From Oxalobacteraceae bacterium OTU3CINTB1 (GTDB lineage Bacteria > Pseudomonadota > Gammaproteobacteria > Burkholderiales > Burkholderiaceae_D), in assembly GCA_024123955.1 (NCBI GenBank), contig CP099652.1:6324001-6388000 (forward strand): a stretch of DNA of 64,000 nucleotides, in the 5' to 3' direction. The position numbers were made by a program, and so were the translations under genes. Below the pieces are notes generated by a model that made no database searches, was not told the origin of the DNA, and saw only the letters and a program-made list of their open reading frames with translations. Shown in pieces: positions 10,117 through 18,510 of this stretch (positions are counted from its first letter, which is position 1; each line of letters starts with the position of its first letter).

Positions 10117-10570
10117 ATGAAAATCCTTATCGGTCTGCTGGTCCTGGCCTGCGCTTCGCAGGCCGCTGTCGCGCAAGTGAAATCGCTTCCCTACAAGGAG
10201 GAAAAGCGCCGCTACCTGGTCTACACGCCGCCGTCCTATGACACCGCGCAGCGCAAGGCCTTTCCGGTGGTGTTCAGCTTCCACGGCGGCGGCATGACCA
10301 TGGCAGAACAAATGCTGTACACGCAAATGAACCGCGCCGCCGACCGCCACCAGTTCATCGTCGTCTACCCGGCGGGGATTAAGCAGGACTGGAACGTCGG
10401 TTTCGGCATGTCCTATCGCGACGGCACCGACGACATCGGCTTTACCGAAGCGCTGCTCAACAAGCTGAAACAGGACTCGGGTCGACGTCGGCCTGCCGAT
10501 CGGGAAAACCAGCCGCGACATCGAGGCCAACGACGTCATCTGGCGCTTCCTCGCACGGCATCGCCGCTAA
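10117..10570 (+). pseudogene. Internally deleted poly(3-hydroxybutyrate) depolymerase/LpqC-like esterase
   Basis: The first 120 codons encode a signal peptide (MKILIGLLVLACASQAAVAQ) and the N-terminal half of an LpqC/PHB-depolymerase-type esterase, with VVFSFHGGGMT, IVVYPAGIKQDWN and FTEALLNKLKQD. At about 10478 the frame is lost. The next frame supplies a normal C-terminal end, VGLPIGKTSRDIEANDVIW to the TAA at 10568-10570. The middle of the enzyme, including the GxSxG nucleophile, is missing. This is a deletion that also shifts frame, so the gene is inactive. The original frame runs on without meaning into the next gene on the opposite strand. Confidence 0.85.
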
Positions 10571-10578
10571 CCCGCCGG

Positions 10579-11577
10579 CTAGAGCCCGCCGAGGAACGCG
10601 AGCAGCCGCTCGAAATAGAACGCCTGGTCGTCCCACATGCACAAATGGCTGCCGTTGGCGCAGATGACCGCCTTGGCGTCGCCCATCGCCGACGCCATCT
10701 TCGGCATGTCACGCGGGTCCATCTCGTCGTAGGTGGCGCCGATGACCAGCGCTTTGACCTTGATCTCGCCGAGCCGATCCCAACGCTCCCAGTCCTTCAG
10801 GTTTCCGGTCATGACGAATTCGCTGCGCCCCTGCATCTGGTGATAGATCTTCAGGTTGGCGTGCGCGAACGTGCGGTTGACTGCGTCCGGCCACGGCGCC
10901 AGGCGGCAGATGAATTTGGGGTAGAGTTCCTCCATCAGGATTTGCTCGTAGTCGGGCGAGTCGTAGGCCTCGGCCGCCTCCAGCGCATCAAGCCGCGCCA
11001 GCGCCGCCGGCGGCAGCTGCCGTTTGAGCACGGCGAGATGGCGCTTCAGCGCCTGCATCCCGGCCGTCATGTTCGAGATGACAAGGCCGCGCAAACGGGC
11101 TTGATGGCGCAGCGCGTAGTCGATCGCCAGCAGCCCGCCCCACGAGTGGCCGAACAACACGAACGATTCCAGGCCGAGGCCGGCGCGCACTTCCTCCACC
11201 TCGTCCAGGTAGCGCGGCAGGGTCCACAGCGCGGGGTCGTCGGGACGGTCCGAGTTGCCGCAGCCGAGCTGATCGTAATAATACATCTCGATGCCCGCCT
11301 GCGGCAGGAACGACTCCATCGCCTCGAGGTACTCGTGCGAAAAGCCGGGCCCGCCGTGCAGCAGCAACACCTTGACCGGACCGCTACCGATCTTTTTCGT
11401 CCAGACCTTGTACTTGCCGCCCATGACGGGGACCATGCGCACACCGGCTGTCCTGACGCCCGGCGGGTTCAGGCCGTCGGCCTTGGTGATGGTGGGTGGC
11501 GGCGGCGGGCGGGACGTGGCGCCGGCCGCCGGGGAGGCCAGGGCGATGCCAGTAGCGATAAAGTGTCGACGATCCAT
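10579..11577 (-). CDS. Tat-exported proline iminopeptidase-like alpha/beta hydrolase
   Basis: 332 residues beginning MDRRHFIATGIALASPAAG, a short Tat-type signal (RRHF). The HGGPG motif is in LLLHGGPGFSHEY, the nucleophile elbow is GHSWGGLLAIDYA, and the catalytic His lies in CANGSHLCMWDD near the C-terminus. HGGPG plus GxSWGG places it with proline iminopeptidases and amino-acid amidases (S33). The natural substrate is unknown. The start is set at 11577 because upstream codons in this frame are antisense to phoD. It converges with the esterase pseudogene. Confidence 0.88.
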   Translation of the reverse strand: MDRRHFIATGIALASPAAGATSRPPPPPTITKADGLNPPGVRTAGVRMVPVMGGKYKVWTKKIGSGPVKVLLLHGGPGFSHEYLEAMESFLPQAGIEMYYYDQLGCGNSDRPDDPALWTLPRYLDEVEEVRAGLGLESFVLFGHSWGGLLAIDYALRHQARLRGLVISNMTAGMQALKRHLAVLKRQLPPAALARLDALEAAEAYDSPDYEQILMEELYPKFICRLAPWPDAVNRTFAHANLKIYHQMQGRSEFVMTGNLKDWERWDRLGEIKVKALVIGATYDEMDPRDMPKMASAMGDAKAVICANGSHLCMWDDQAFYFERLLAFLGGL

Positions 11578-11790
11578 TGCATTCCAGGTGGGTTGGGATG
11601 ACGGCATTTTGCGCAATGCCGGCCGCAACCGGAATAGCCGCGCCGCGTAAGACACTGTTTCTCGCCGCGCGGCAATGGCTGCGCGACACGCCCTGGGCGC
11701 ACCGTCCGCGACGCGATGCCCCCATGTCATCAGCCCGTAACACGGACTGCCTAAGCTACGCGTTCTTTCACTTTCGGCAATAGCCCAGTC

Positions 11791-13470
11791 ATGACACAAA
11801 CGAATTCGCGTCGCAAGTTCATCCGCAACTTCTCGGTCGGCACCGCCGCCATTTCGCTCAGCGCCTGCGGTGGCGGCGACCCGTACTACCAGCCGATCAG
11901 CTTTGCGCACGGCGTGGCCAGCGGCGACCCGCTGAGCGACCGCGTCATCCTGTGGACCCGCGTCACGGCCACGCCCGGCGCCGACGACATGGACGTCGGC
12001 TGGATGGTGGCCGAAGACAGCGCCTTCGCCAAAGTCGTCGCCTCCGGCACGGCCCGCGCCGGCGCCGCCGGCGACTACACCGTCAAGGTCGACGCCAACG
12101 GCCTGTCGGCCAACCGTGCCTACTACTACCGCTTCCGCTGCCAGGGCGTGGACTCGCCGGTCGGGCGCACCAAGACCTTGCCGACCGGCTCCGTGTCGCG
12201 CGCCCGCTTCGCCGTCTTCAGCTGCTCGAACTACCCGGCCGGCTACTTCAACGTCTACGGCGACGCGGCCAAGTTCGACGACATCGACGTCGGCCTGCAC
12301 CTGGGCGACTACATCTACGAATACGCGGCCGGCGGCTACGCCTCGCAGAACGCCGCCACCCTGAACCGCGTGTCGCAGCCGGCCACCGAGATCATCACCC
12401 TGACGGACTACCGTCGCCGCTACCAGCAATACCGCACCGACCCGGACCTGCAGGCGGTGCACGCGCGCATCCCGTTCATCGCCGTCTGGGACGACCACGA
12501 GCTGTCGAACGACACCTGGCGCGACGGCGCGGAAAACCACGACCCGCTCACCGAGGGCCTGTGGTCGGCGCGGCGCAAGATGGCGATCCAGGCGTACCAC
12601 GAATGGATGCCGATCCGCGTGCCCGACGCCGCGCGGCCCGACCGCATCTACCGCTCCTTCGACTTCGGCAACCTGCTGTCGCTGCACATGCTCGACACGC
12701 GCGTGATCGGCCGCGACAAGCAATTGGCGTTCGCCAGCTACGTCGGCGCCGACAAGAGCTTCAACGGCGCCGCCTTCGCGGCCGACGTGTCCAACCCGGC
12801 GCGCCAGCTGATGGGCGCCGAGCAGACCACGTGGCTGCAAGGCCAGATGAGCAAGTCGACCGCCACCTGGCAGATCCTCGGCCAGCAGGTGCTGATGGCG
12901 CGCATGATGCTGCCGGCGCCGATGGTGCTGGGCACGGTCGGCTACCCGACCTACCTCGGCATCGCCGCCAAGGTGCGCGCCGGCGTGGCCCTGACCGAGA
13001 CCGAAAAGCAGCAGCTGGCCGCGCCGACGGTGCCGTACAACCTCGACGCCTGGGACGGCTATGCGGCCGCGCGCGAGACAGTGCTCAACATGTCGCGCAC
13101 GCTCAACAAGAACCTGGTGGTGCTGGCCGGCGACACCCACAACGCCTGGGCCAGCGACCTGGCCGATGTCAATGGCCAGGCGGTCGGCGTCGAATTCGGC
13201 GTGCCGTCGGTGACCTCGCCCGGCTTCGAGAGCTATTTCCCGGGCGCCGCGCCGGCCACGGTGGCCGGCGGCATGGAACAGCTGATCGGACCACTGCAAT
13301 ATGCGGAAACGTCGTTGCGCGGCTTCGTGGTGCTGACGGTGACGCCGACCGAAACGCGCGCCGAGTACCGCTATGTCGACACCATCCAGTCGAAGACCTA
13401 CAGCGCGTCGGTCGGCAAGACCTTGCGCATGCTGCCGGGCGCGGCGAACCGCAAGCTCGTGGCGGGCTGA
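11791..13470 (+). CDS. phoD: PhoD-family alkaline phosphatase, Tat lipoprotein
   Basis: 559 residues. The N-terminus has a Tat motif (SRRKFIRNFS) and then a lipobox LSAC with Cys26, so it is probably a Tat-exported lipoprotein. Domains: the Fe3+/PhoD N-terminal domain (FAHGVASGDPLSDRVILWTR) and the metallophosphatase domain with FSCSNYPAGYF, HLGDYIYEY, WDDHELSNDTW and LAGDTHNAW metal ligands. PhoD enzymes hydrolyse phosphomono- and diesters with Ca2+/Fe3+ and are commonly Pho-regulated. No clear Pho box was recognised in the 213 bp upstream. A terminator follows. Confidence 0.95.
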   Translation: MTQTNSRRKFIRNFSVGTAAISLSACGGGDPYYQPISFAHGVASGDPLSDRVILWTRVTATPGADDMDVGWMVAEDSAFAKVVASGTARAGAAGDYTVKVDANGLSANRAYYYRFRCQGVDSPVGRTKTLPTGSVSRARFAVFSCSNYPAGYFNVYGDAAKFDDIDVGLHLGDYIYEYAAGGYASQNAATLNRVSQPATEIITLTDYRRRYQQYRTDPDLQAVHARIPFIAVWDDHELSNDTWRDGAENHDPLTEGLWSARRKMAIQAYHEWMPIRVPDAARPDRIYRSFDFGNLLSLHMLDTRVIGRDKQLAFASYVGADKSFNGAAFAADVSNPARQLMGAEQTTWLQGQMSKSTATWQILGQQVLMARMMLPAPMVLGTVGYPTYLGIAAKVRAGVALTETEKQQLAAPTVPYNLDAWDGYAAARETVLNMSRTLNKNLVVLAGDTHNAWASDLADVNGQAVGVEFGVPSVTSPGFESYFPGAAPATVAGGMEQLIGPLQYAETSLRGFVVLTVTPTETRAEYRYVDTIQSKTYSASVGKTLRMLPGAANRKLVAG

Positions 13471-13477
13471 CAATGAC

Positions 13478-13505
13478 AAAGCCGCGCGCTGCGCGGCTTT
13501 TTTTT
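13478..13505 (+). terminator. Intrinsic terminator of phoD
   Basis: AAAGCCGCGC, a 3-base loop, then GCGCGGCTTT running into a T8 tract, 8 bp after the phoD stop. Confidence 0.9.
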
Positions 13506-13521
13506 CGGGCCGCGCGGCGCC

Positions 13522-14205
13522 CTATTCCAGCACGGCGCTGATCGCCAGCGGCGTGCTGCTGGTGAGCACCTGGACGCCGCCGGGATGGGCGGTAAAACGA
13601 TAAACGAAGTTGCGGAAGCCGGCCAGCGCGTCGCCGGCAAAAGCCGGACCGTCCCTGCCGGCCAACAGCACCGGGGCCGTGCCCTCACCTTTGACCACCC
13701 GCAGTTGCGGCGCCTCGCCCGCCGCGTAGGAGAACTGCACGCCGGCGCAGTTCTTGCCGCCGGCCGCGCCGACGTAGCGCAAATAGGCCGCCATCTGTTC
13801 GCACGCGGTCGCCAGGTCGGCGACCGCGTACACGCCATCGGCGCGCGTCACCAGCGACACCCAAGGACCGGAAAAAAACTGCCGCGCCGGACGGTTCAAT
13901 ACCAGCTCCGCGTTCTCGTCGTAGGCCGCCTTGGAAAACGGAAAAACCGCCCGCCCCAACGCGTCCAGCGGCAAATCGACGCGCGTCGTCTTGCCGACCA
14001 GCGTCAGGCGCAGTCCCTCACCCTGTGCGCCCGCCTCGCGCTGGCGAAGGCGAAAGTGATTCTGCAAAAACTGCTTCGGCTTGCCGTACTTTTCAAACCA
14101 GATCATCTGCCGGTAGACGTCCCGGTAGCTGATCCAGTCCGACGTCTGCTGCGCCCAACAAAGCGTGGGCGCGACGACAAGCCAGAGCAGGAAGAATTTG
14201 ACCAT
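13522..14205 (-). CDS. Uncharacterised exported protein
   Basis: 227 residues with a clear signal peptide (MVKFFLLWLVVAPTLCWAQ). The mature part has an early aromatic stretch (ISYRDVYRQMIWFEKYGKP), one Cys pair candidate (Cys at about 136 and 156), and no motif I recognise. It is the last of three genes, with gaps of 6 and 7 bp, whose other two encode outer-membrane barrels. A periplasmic envelope role is therefore likely but unproven. Confidence 0.75.
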   Translation of the reverse strand: MVKFFLLWLVVAPTLCWAQQTSDWISYRDVYRQMIWFEKYGKPKQFLQNHFRLRQREAGAQGEGLRLTLVGKTTRVDLPLDALGRAVFPFSKAAYDENAELVLNRPARQFFSGPWVSLVTRADGVYAVADLATACEQMAAYLRYVGAAGGKNCAGVQFSYAAGEAPQLRVVKGEGTAPVLLAGRDGPAFAGDALAGFRNFVYRFTAHPGGVQVLTSSTPLAISAVLE

Positions 14206-14211
14206 GACGTT

Positions 14212-14961
14212 CTAGAACCGGTATGCCAGCCCGCTGGACCACGTCACGACATTGCGCCGCCCGACGATCGGACTGGCGGCCGGTTCATTGCCCAGACGCT
14301 GGGCCGACACGGCGGTGTTGATCAACCAACGGCTGCTCAACTCCCAGTTCCAGTTGGCGCCCGCGTTCACCGCCATCACGCCGCCGGACGGGCGGTAGGC
14401 GCCGAACACCTCGTAGCGCTCCCGCATGACGGCCCCGCTGCCCAGCGTGGCGCCGGCGGAAAACGTGATGGTGTGGTGCGGCGCCACCGATGCCAGCGTC
14501 TTTTGCAGCCCCACGCTGCCAGCTAAGCCACCGGCGCTGGTATCGTAGGCTGCGCTGGTCAGCAGGCGCACCCGCCAGCCCAGATAGTAGTTATAGAATC
14601 CGCCGGCGTCCCACGAACCCTTGATGGAATGCGTATTGGCCAGCCGGCGGTTGTCGCCCGGTTCGCGGCCGTTGCTATCCAATAGCAGTGGGCCGTACTC
14701 CACCCCCGGCGTGTGCGACAGATGCATGCCAACCACGCCGCTGGCGGAAACGAAGATACCGTTGCTCCACTGGACCTGAAGCAGCGGCCGCAGCGCGGTC
14801 GACGGCTCGTGGTCGTCGACCGACGACAGGCGGGAGGCGATCGCCAGCCCCACGTACATATCGGTGCTCCCGTCCGGCATCATGCCAACGGCGCCATCGT
14901 CGGCCAGCGCCGGCAGCGCGGCCAGGGAAAGTAACGCGAATATCGGGGACAGCTGGTTCAT
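14212..14961 (-). CDS. MipA/OmpV-family outer-membrane protein
   Basis: 249 residues. A signal peptide ends LAALPALA. The body has alternating amphipathic beta strands and MipA-like elements (VEYGPLLLDSNGREPGDNRR; DAGGFYNYYLGWRVRLL) and ends in an aromatic residue (SGLAYRF), the usual barrel C-terminus. MipA/OmpV proteins are outer-membrane scaffolding or channel proteins. It is the middle gene of a three-gene envelope operon that is divergent from an RstAB-like two-component system, a common pairing for this family. Confidence 0.82.
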   Translation of the reverse strand: MNQLSPIFALLSLAALPALADDGAVGMMPDGSTDMYVGLAIASRLSSVDDHEPSTALRPLLQVQWSNGIFVSASGVVGMHLSHTPGVEYGPLLLDSNGREPGDNRRLANTHSIKGSWDAGGFYNYYLGWRVRLLTSAAYDTSAGGLAGSVGLQKTLASVAPHHTITFSAGATLGSGAVMRERYEVFGAYRPSGGVMAVNAGANWNWELSSRWLINTAVSAQRLGNEPAASPIVGRRNVVTWSSGLAYRF

Positions 14962-14968
14962 GTTTTCC

Positions 14969-15556
14969 TTAAAAGCCGAAGCGCGCGCCGAGCGATAACT
15001 TGTTCATCTTCGCCGTCAACCCTTCGTATTTGATCTTGCTCGTGTGTTCGAACTCCAGTTGCAGCGACACGTCGCCGGCCACCCTCCAAGCGGCGCCGAC
15101 GCCCAGGTACGCGCCATTCTTGTGCGCAGTGCGGGCCTCGCTGGTGCCGCCGCCGGTCAGATCGACCTTGAGCCGCCCCTGCGCCACGCCGGACTTGCCG
15201 TACAGCGACCAGTCGTCGCCAAGCCGCCAGGTGCTCCGCAAGGCCAGATAGGCCATTTGGGTGCTGACCTCCATCCGCCCGCCGGCCAGCTCATAATCGG
15301 TCGAGCCGCCGAAGCCCTGATAGCCGGTCTCCAGCGCCCAAACGGGCGTCAACACGTAGCCGGCGAACACGCCGACGCGCCGCTGATGCGTAGCGGCGTC
15401 GTGCCGGGTCGTCACGCCCCCATTGCGCTCGTTGACGTAGCCGTCGATGCGCGAGCCGATGTTGGCGCCCAAATACAGGTCCTCGGCCTGCGCGGAAGGC
15501 GCGAGGGCGGGGGCGAGGACGAGGGTGATGGCGGCACTTGCAAGGATTTTTTTCAT
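14969..15556 (-). CDS. Outer-membrane beta-barrel protein (OmpA/OmpW-like)
   Basis: 195 residues. The start MKKILASAAITLVLAPALA is chosen because a typical signal peptide (cleavage after SAQA) begins here. The mature part (DLYLGANIGSRIDGY ... LSLGARFGF) is an 8-strand-like barrel with GYVLTPVWALETGYQGFG, as in opacity/OmpA-like porins. The last residue is Phe. It is the first gene of the envelope operon and lies divergent from the response regulator, whose probable binding repeats occupy the shared intergenic region. Confidence 0.85.
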   Translation of the reverse strand: MKKILASAAITLVLAPALAPSAQAEDLYLGANIGSRIDGYVNERNGGVTTRHDAATHQRRVGVFAGYVLTPVWALETGYQGFGGSTDYELAGGRMEVSTQMAYLALRSTWRLGDDWSLYGKSGVAQGRLKVDLTGGGTSEARTAHKNGAYLGVGAAWRVAGDVSLQLEFEHTSKIKYEGLTAKMNKLSLGARFGF

Positions 15557-15645
15557 GATGGTTTCCGGGTTGAGGTAAGAGCCTCGAATATTAAAACCGG
15601 CCGCCGCTGAAATCCCCCTCGGACTGTCTGCCAATTGTCGTCAAT

Positions 15646-15685
15646 TTGTAGGGCGCATTTGTATAGAAAGTGTACGAATCTGTAT
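15646..15685. promoter_or_regulatory. TGTA direct repeats, candidate response-regulator operator
   Basis: TTGTA-like motifs begin near 15646, 15659, 15670 and 15680 (GTAT at 15661, GTAC at 15672, GTAT at 15682), about one helical turn apart, between the divergent barrel operon and the response regulator. This is the layout of tandem OmpR/RstA-type sites. Confidence 0.45.
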
Positions 15686-15751
15686 GCGATTGTCTGATTT
15701 GCCACGCCGGCGCCGCGTGCCGCTACAATGCTGATCCAAAAGGGAGGCCCG

Positions 15752-16429
15752 ATGCAGCGAGTAATGCTGGTGGAAGACGATGCGCGCCTGGCAGCGCTGG
15801 TCAAGGAATATCTCGGCGAGTTCGACTACGAGGTCGATGTGGTCACCCGCGGCGACCGCGCGCTCGAGCGCTTCAGCGCCACCCGGCCCGACCTGGTGAT
15901 CCTGGACCTGACGCTGCCCGGCATCGACGGCATGGTCGTCTGCCGCCAACTGCGCCAGCTAAGCCCCGTGCCGATACTGATCCTGACCGCGCGCGAGGAC
16001 ATGTTCGACGAAGTGTCCGGACTCGAACAAGGCGCCGACGACTACGTCAACAAGCCGATCCAGCCGCGCGTGCTGCTGGCGCGGCTCCGCGCGCTGCAGC
16101 GGCGCGGCAGCGCGCCGGTCAACAGCGACGTCGTGGTCGGCGCGCTGCGCATCGCGCGCGCCAACCGCGCGGTGTTCTGGCGCGACGACGAGGTGGCGAT
16201 GAACGGCGCCGAGTTCAAACTGTTCCTGATCCTGGCCGAGGCGGCAGGCAAGGTCCTGTCGCGCAACGACATCCTGATCAAAATGCGCGGCATCGAGTTC
16301 GACGGCCTTGACCGCAGCATCGACAATTGCATCTCGCGGCTGCGCCGCAAATTCGACGACGGCGCCGCCGAACGCATCAAAACCGTCTGGGGCGAGGGCT
16401 ATCTGTTCAGCCCATCGGCCTGGGAATGA
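15752..16429 (+). CDS. RstA-like response regulator
   Basis: 225 residues. The start MQRVMLVEDDARL is preceded by AAGGGAGG at good spacing. The receiver has the EDD pair, the acceptor Asp in LVILDLTLPGIDG, and Lys in GADDYVNKPI. The winged helix ends IKTVWGEGYLFSPSAWE, close to RstA. It is an OmpR-family DNA-binding regulator. It is translationally coupled to the kinase (ATGA overlap). By position it probably controls the divergent MipA/OmpA-like operon. Confidence 0.92.
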   Translation: MQRVMLVEDDARLAALVKEYLGEFDYEVDVVTRGDRALERFSATRPDLVILDLTLPGIDGMVVCRQLRQLSPVPILILTAREDMFDEVSGLEQGADDYVNKPIQPRVLLARLRALQRRGSAPVNSDVVVGALRIARANRAVFWRDDEVAMNGAEFKLFLILAEAAGKVLSRNDILIKMRGIEFDGLDRSIDNCISRLRRKFDDGAAERIKTVWGEGYLFSPSAWE

Positions 16430-17733
16430 ACCGGATTTTCCCACGCTTCGCGGCGCTGGTGCTGCTGGCCATCAGCGTGGGCACCGTGGTCGTCTACGCC
16501 GCCTTCAGCGCCCTGTTCGGCGATCCGGTCGACGAAATCGCACGGCGCCAGGCCACCGGTCAGATCTTCCTGCTCGAACAATATATCGACCAGGCCCCGG
16601 CCGACCAATGGCTGGCGCGCCTCAACAAGGTGCGCGAGGTGTCGGAGGCCACCTTCGAGCTGGTGCCACTGCCGGCCGCACTGGCCGCGCTGCCGGCATC
16701 GAAACAGGCGCGGCTCAATCAAGGCGCGATCGTCATCGACCCCGGCACCGCATCCTTCTACCGCCGCGTCGACCTGACCGGCGCGCGCTACATCGGCAGC
16801 GGGGACGACGTGATCCACGCGCAGCGCCTGCCCATCGACATCGGCCAGGCGCTGGCGATGGAGGTGATCCGCTTCGGCGTGATCGCCCTGTGCCTGCTGG
16901 TGCCGATCGGCTGGTGGTCGCGGCGCCACTGGCGCGATTTGCAGGCGCTGTCGCGGGTCGCCGACGATTTCGGCCGGGGCGACCTGAGCGCGCGCGCCGC
17001 GCCACGCGCCACCTCGAGCGTCGCCCCGCTGGCCGGCCGCATCAACGACATGGCCGGGCGCATCGCGCTGCTGCTCGAGACGCGCAAGCACTTGCTGCAT
17101 TCGGTATCGCATGAACTGCGCACGCCGATCGCGCGGCTCGAATTCGCACTCGAGCTGCTGCGCCATCGGCATGGCGCCGCCGATCCGGCGCTGGAGCAAC
17201 GCGTGCTGGCGATGGAGAGCGATGTCGACGAGCTCAAAACGCTGGTCAACGAACTGCTCGATCTGACCCAACTCGATCACGCCGGCGCCATGTCGACGCG
17301 ACGCTTCGCGCTGGCGCCGATGCTGCGCCGCTGCGCGCCCTCGTCGGCGCTACGCTACGACGCCAGCCTTGCGCCCGACCTGGGAGATCTCGATGGCGAC
17401 GAACGGCTGCTGGCCCGCGCGCTCAACAACCTGCTGGGCAACGCCGTGAAATACGCCGCCTCGCGCGTGACGCTGCGCGCCGCGCGCGAGGGCGATGGCG
17501 CGCGGCCCGTCGTCATCGTGGTCGAAGACGATGGTCCGGGGATTCCGCTGGACGCGCGCGGCAAGGTGTTCGATCCCTTCGTGCGGCTGGCGCGTGAGCA
17601 GGACGACGCCGTCGGCGGCTATGGACTCGGGCTGTCGATCGCGCTCAAGGCGGTGCGACTGCACCACGGCGATATCGCGGTCGACGACTCGCCGCTGGGC
17701 GGTGCGCGTTTCACGATCAGACTGCCGGCGTGA
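16426..17733 (+). CDS. RstB-like sensor histidine kinase
   Basis: 435 residues starting MNRIFPRFAALVLLAI at an ATGA overlap with the regulator stop. It has two membrane segments (about 8-27 and 140-160) flanking a short periplasmic sensor, then HAMP (RVADDFGRGDLSAR). The HisKA box is LLHSVSHELRTPIARLEF. The ATPase domain has the N box NNLLGNAVKYA, G1 VVEDDGPGIP, and G2 GGYGLGLSIALKAV. The architecture and motifs fit RstB; the stimulus is unknown. Confidence 0.92.
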   Translation: MNRIFPRFAALVLLAISVGTVVVYAAFSALFGDPVDEIARRQATGQIFLLEQYIDQAPADQWLARLNKVREVSEATFELVPLPAALAALPASKQARLNQGAIVIDPGTASFYRRVDLTGARYIGSGDDVIHAQRLPIDIGQALAMEVIRFGVIALCLLVPIGWWSRRHWRDLQALSRVADDFGRGDLSARAAPRATSSVAPLAGRINDMAGRIALLLETRKHLLHSVSHELRTPIARLEFALELLRHRHGAADPALEQRVLAMESDVDELKTLVNELLDLTQLDHAGAMSTRRFALAPMLRRCAPSSALRYDASLAPDLGDLDGDERLLARALNNLLGNAVKYAASRVTLRAAREGDGARPVVIVVEDDGPGIPLDARGKVFDPFVRLAREQDDAVGGYGLGLSIALKAVRLHHGDIAVDDSPLGGARFTIRLPA

Positions 17734-18077
17734 TGGCACGCGGTGCGCGGCAAGCCATTAGCAGCCTTGGCTGCGAATGCAGTCCTTTCGGACACTGGAT
17801 TGGCGCGCAGCGTTATGACGGCGCCTTCTACATCTCGGGTTACGCCGTGGAACTAACACTGAAAGCGCGAATTTGTAAAACCCTGCAATGGAACGGTTTT
17901 CCCGACTCCAACAAAGAATTTGAACGTTTCAGTTCTTTCAGAGTCCATGATTTAGCGGTACTCTTAAAACTGACCGGGCGGGAGCGCATGGTTATGACTC
18001 AGCATGCGGCGGAGTGGTCGATCGTCGCCGATTGCACGAACTATGAACACCTTCGTCGAAAAATTACAGCGCATTGA
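17733..18077 (+). CDS. HEPN-domain protein
   Basis: 114 residues, starting at the ATG that overlaps the kinase stop by 1 bp. The HEPN core is YDGAFYISGYAVELTLKARIC (quoted in part; residues 29-49), followed by RVHDLAVLLKLTGRE. An R-x4-H-like arrangement, RRKITAH, lies at the extreme C-terminus, where active HEPN RNases carry Rx4-6H. Being terminal here, it may be fortuitous. GC is visibly lower than in flanking genes. It overlaps the next gene by 35 bp in another frame. A toxin or RNA-binding role is possible but unproven. Confidence 0.7.
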   Translation: MARGARQAISSLGCECSPFGHWIGAQRYDGAFYISGYAVELTLKARICKTLQWNGFPDSNKEFERFSSFRVHDLAVLLKLTGRERMVMTQHAAEWSIVADCTNYEHLRRKITAH

Positions 18078-18447
18078 GCGGCGTCTCTCGATCGAGCGAG
18101 GTCCGTTTGAATTGTTTGCCGCGTTCCGGCCTGACAGCACGTTGCGGCTGTGGGACCTGCTCGTTACTGCGCGCTGGCTCGACGACTGGGGCTTGCCGGA
18201 AATGCAGATCATCGCATCGCAGCTGAACGCGGAATTTTCCTCTCCGGAAATCTTGAAATTCTCACGTATCGCTATCATCGAACGTGACAATCCTGGCCTG
18301 CAAACCATTCACTCGTCCGTCCAGGTTGAGCACGGTCTACGGGAATTCCGAAACGTCACCTTCTTTGACGTACCGATTTTGCATGCGTACGTCATCACCG
18401 CGCGCCACACCGATGCCGCACAACCACCTTCGCAGCGCGCCGCGTAG
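18043..18447 (+). CDS. Unrecognised partner of the HEPN gene
   Basis: 134 residues, starting MNTFVEKLQRIERRLSIERG inside the end of the HEPN gene. I do not recognise a family. The N-terminal helix is basic, the middle is RLWDLLVTARWLDDWGLPE, and the C-terminal half looks like alternating strands (VTFFDVPILHAYVITARH). There is no nucleotidyltransferase GSxxxG/DxD, so it is not an MNT antitoxin. The overlap and shared low GC argue for a functional pair with the HEPN protein. Confidence 0.6.
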   Translation: MNTFVEKLQRIERRLSIERGPFELFAAFRPDSTLRLWDLLVTARWLDDWGLPEMQIIASQLNAEFSSPEILKFSRIAIIERDNPGLQTIHSSVQVEHGLREFRNVTFFDVPILHAYVITARHTDAAQPPSQRAA

Positions 18448-18510
18448 ACTTGTCTACATCGATTAACGCCCCTTTTCAGGCCCGCGCCGCCGCCTCCGGT
18501 CCGATGACGA

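Noticed and set aside
11578..13479. A very long minus-strand open frame that runs into the proline-iminopeptidase-like gene
   Set aside because: This part is exactly antisense to phoD and has Arg/Ala/Val/Gly-biased, motif-free composition. Only the last 332 codons (from 11577) encode a protein family.
17733..18447. HEPN-MNT toxin-antitoxin system
   Set aside because: The partner lacks the nucleotidyltransferase GSxxxG and DxD motifs, so the MNT label is not supported.
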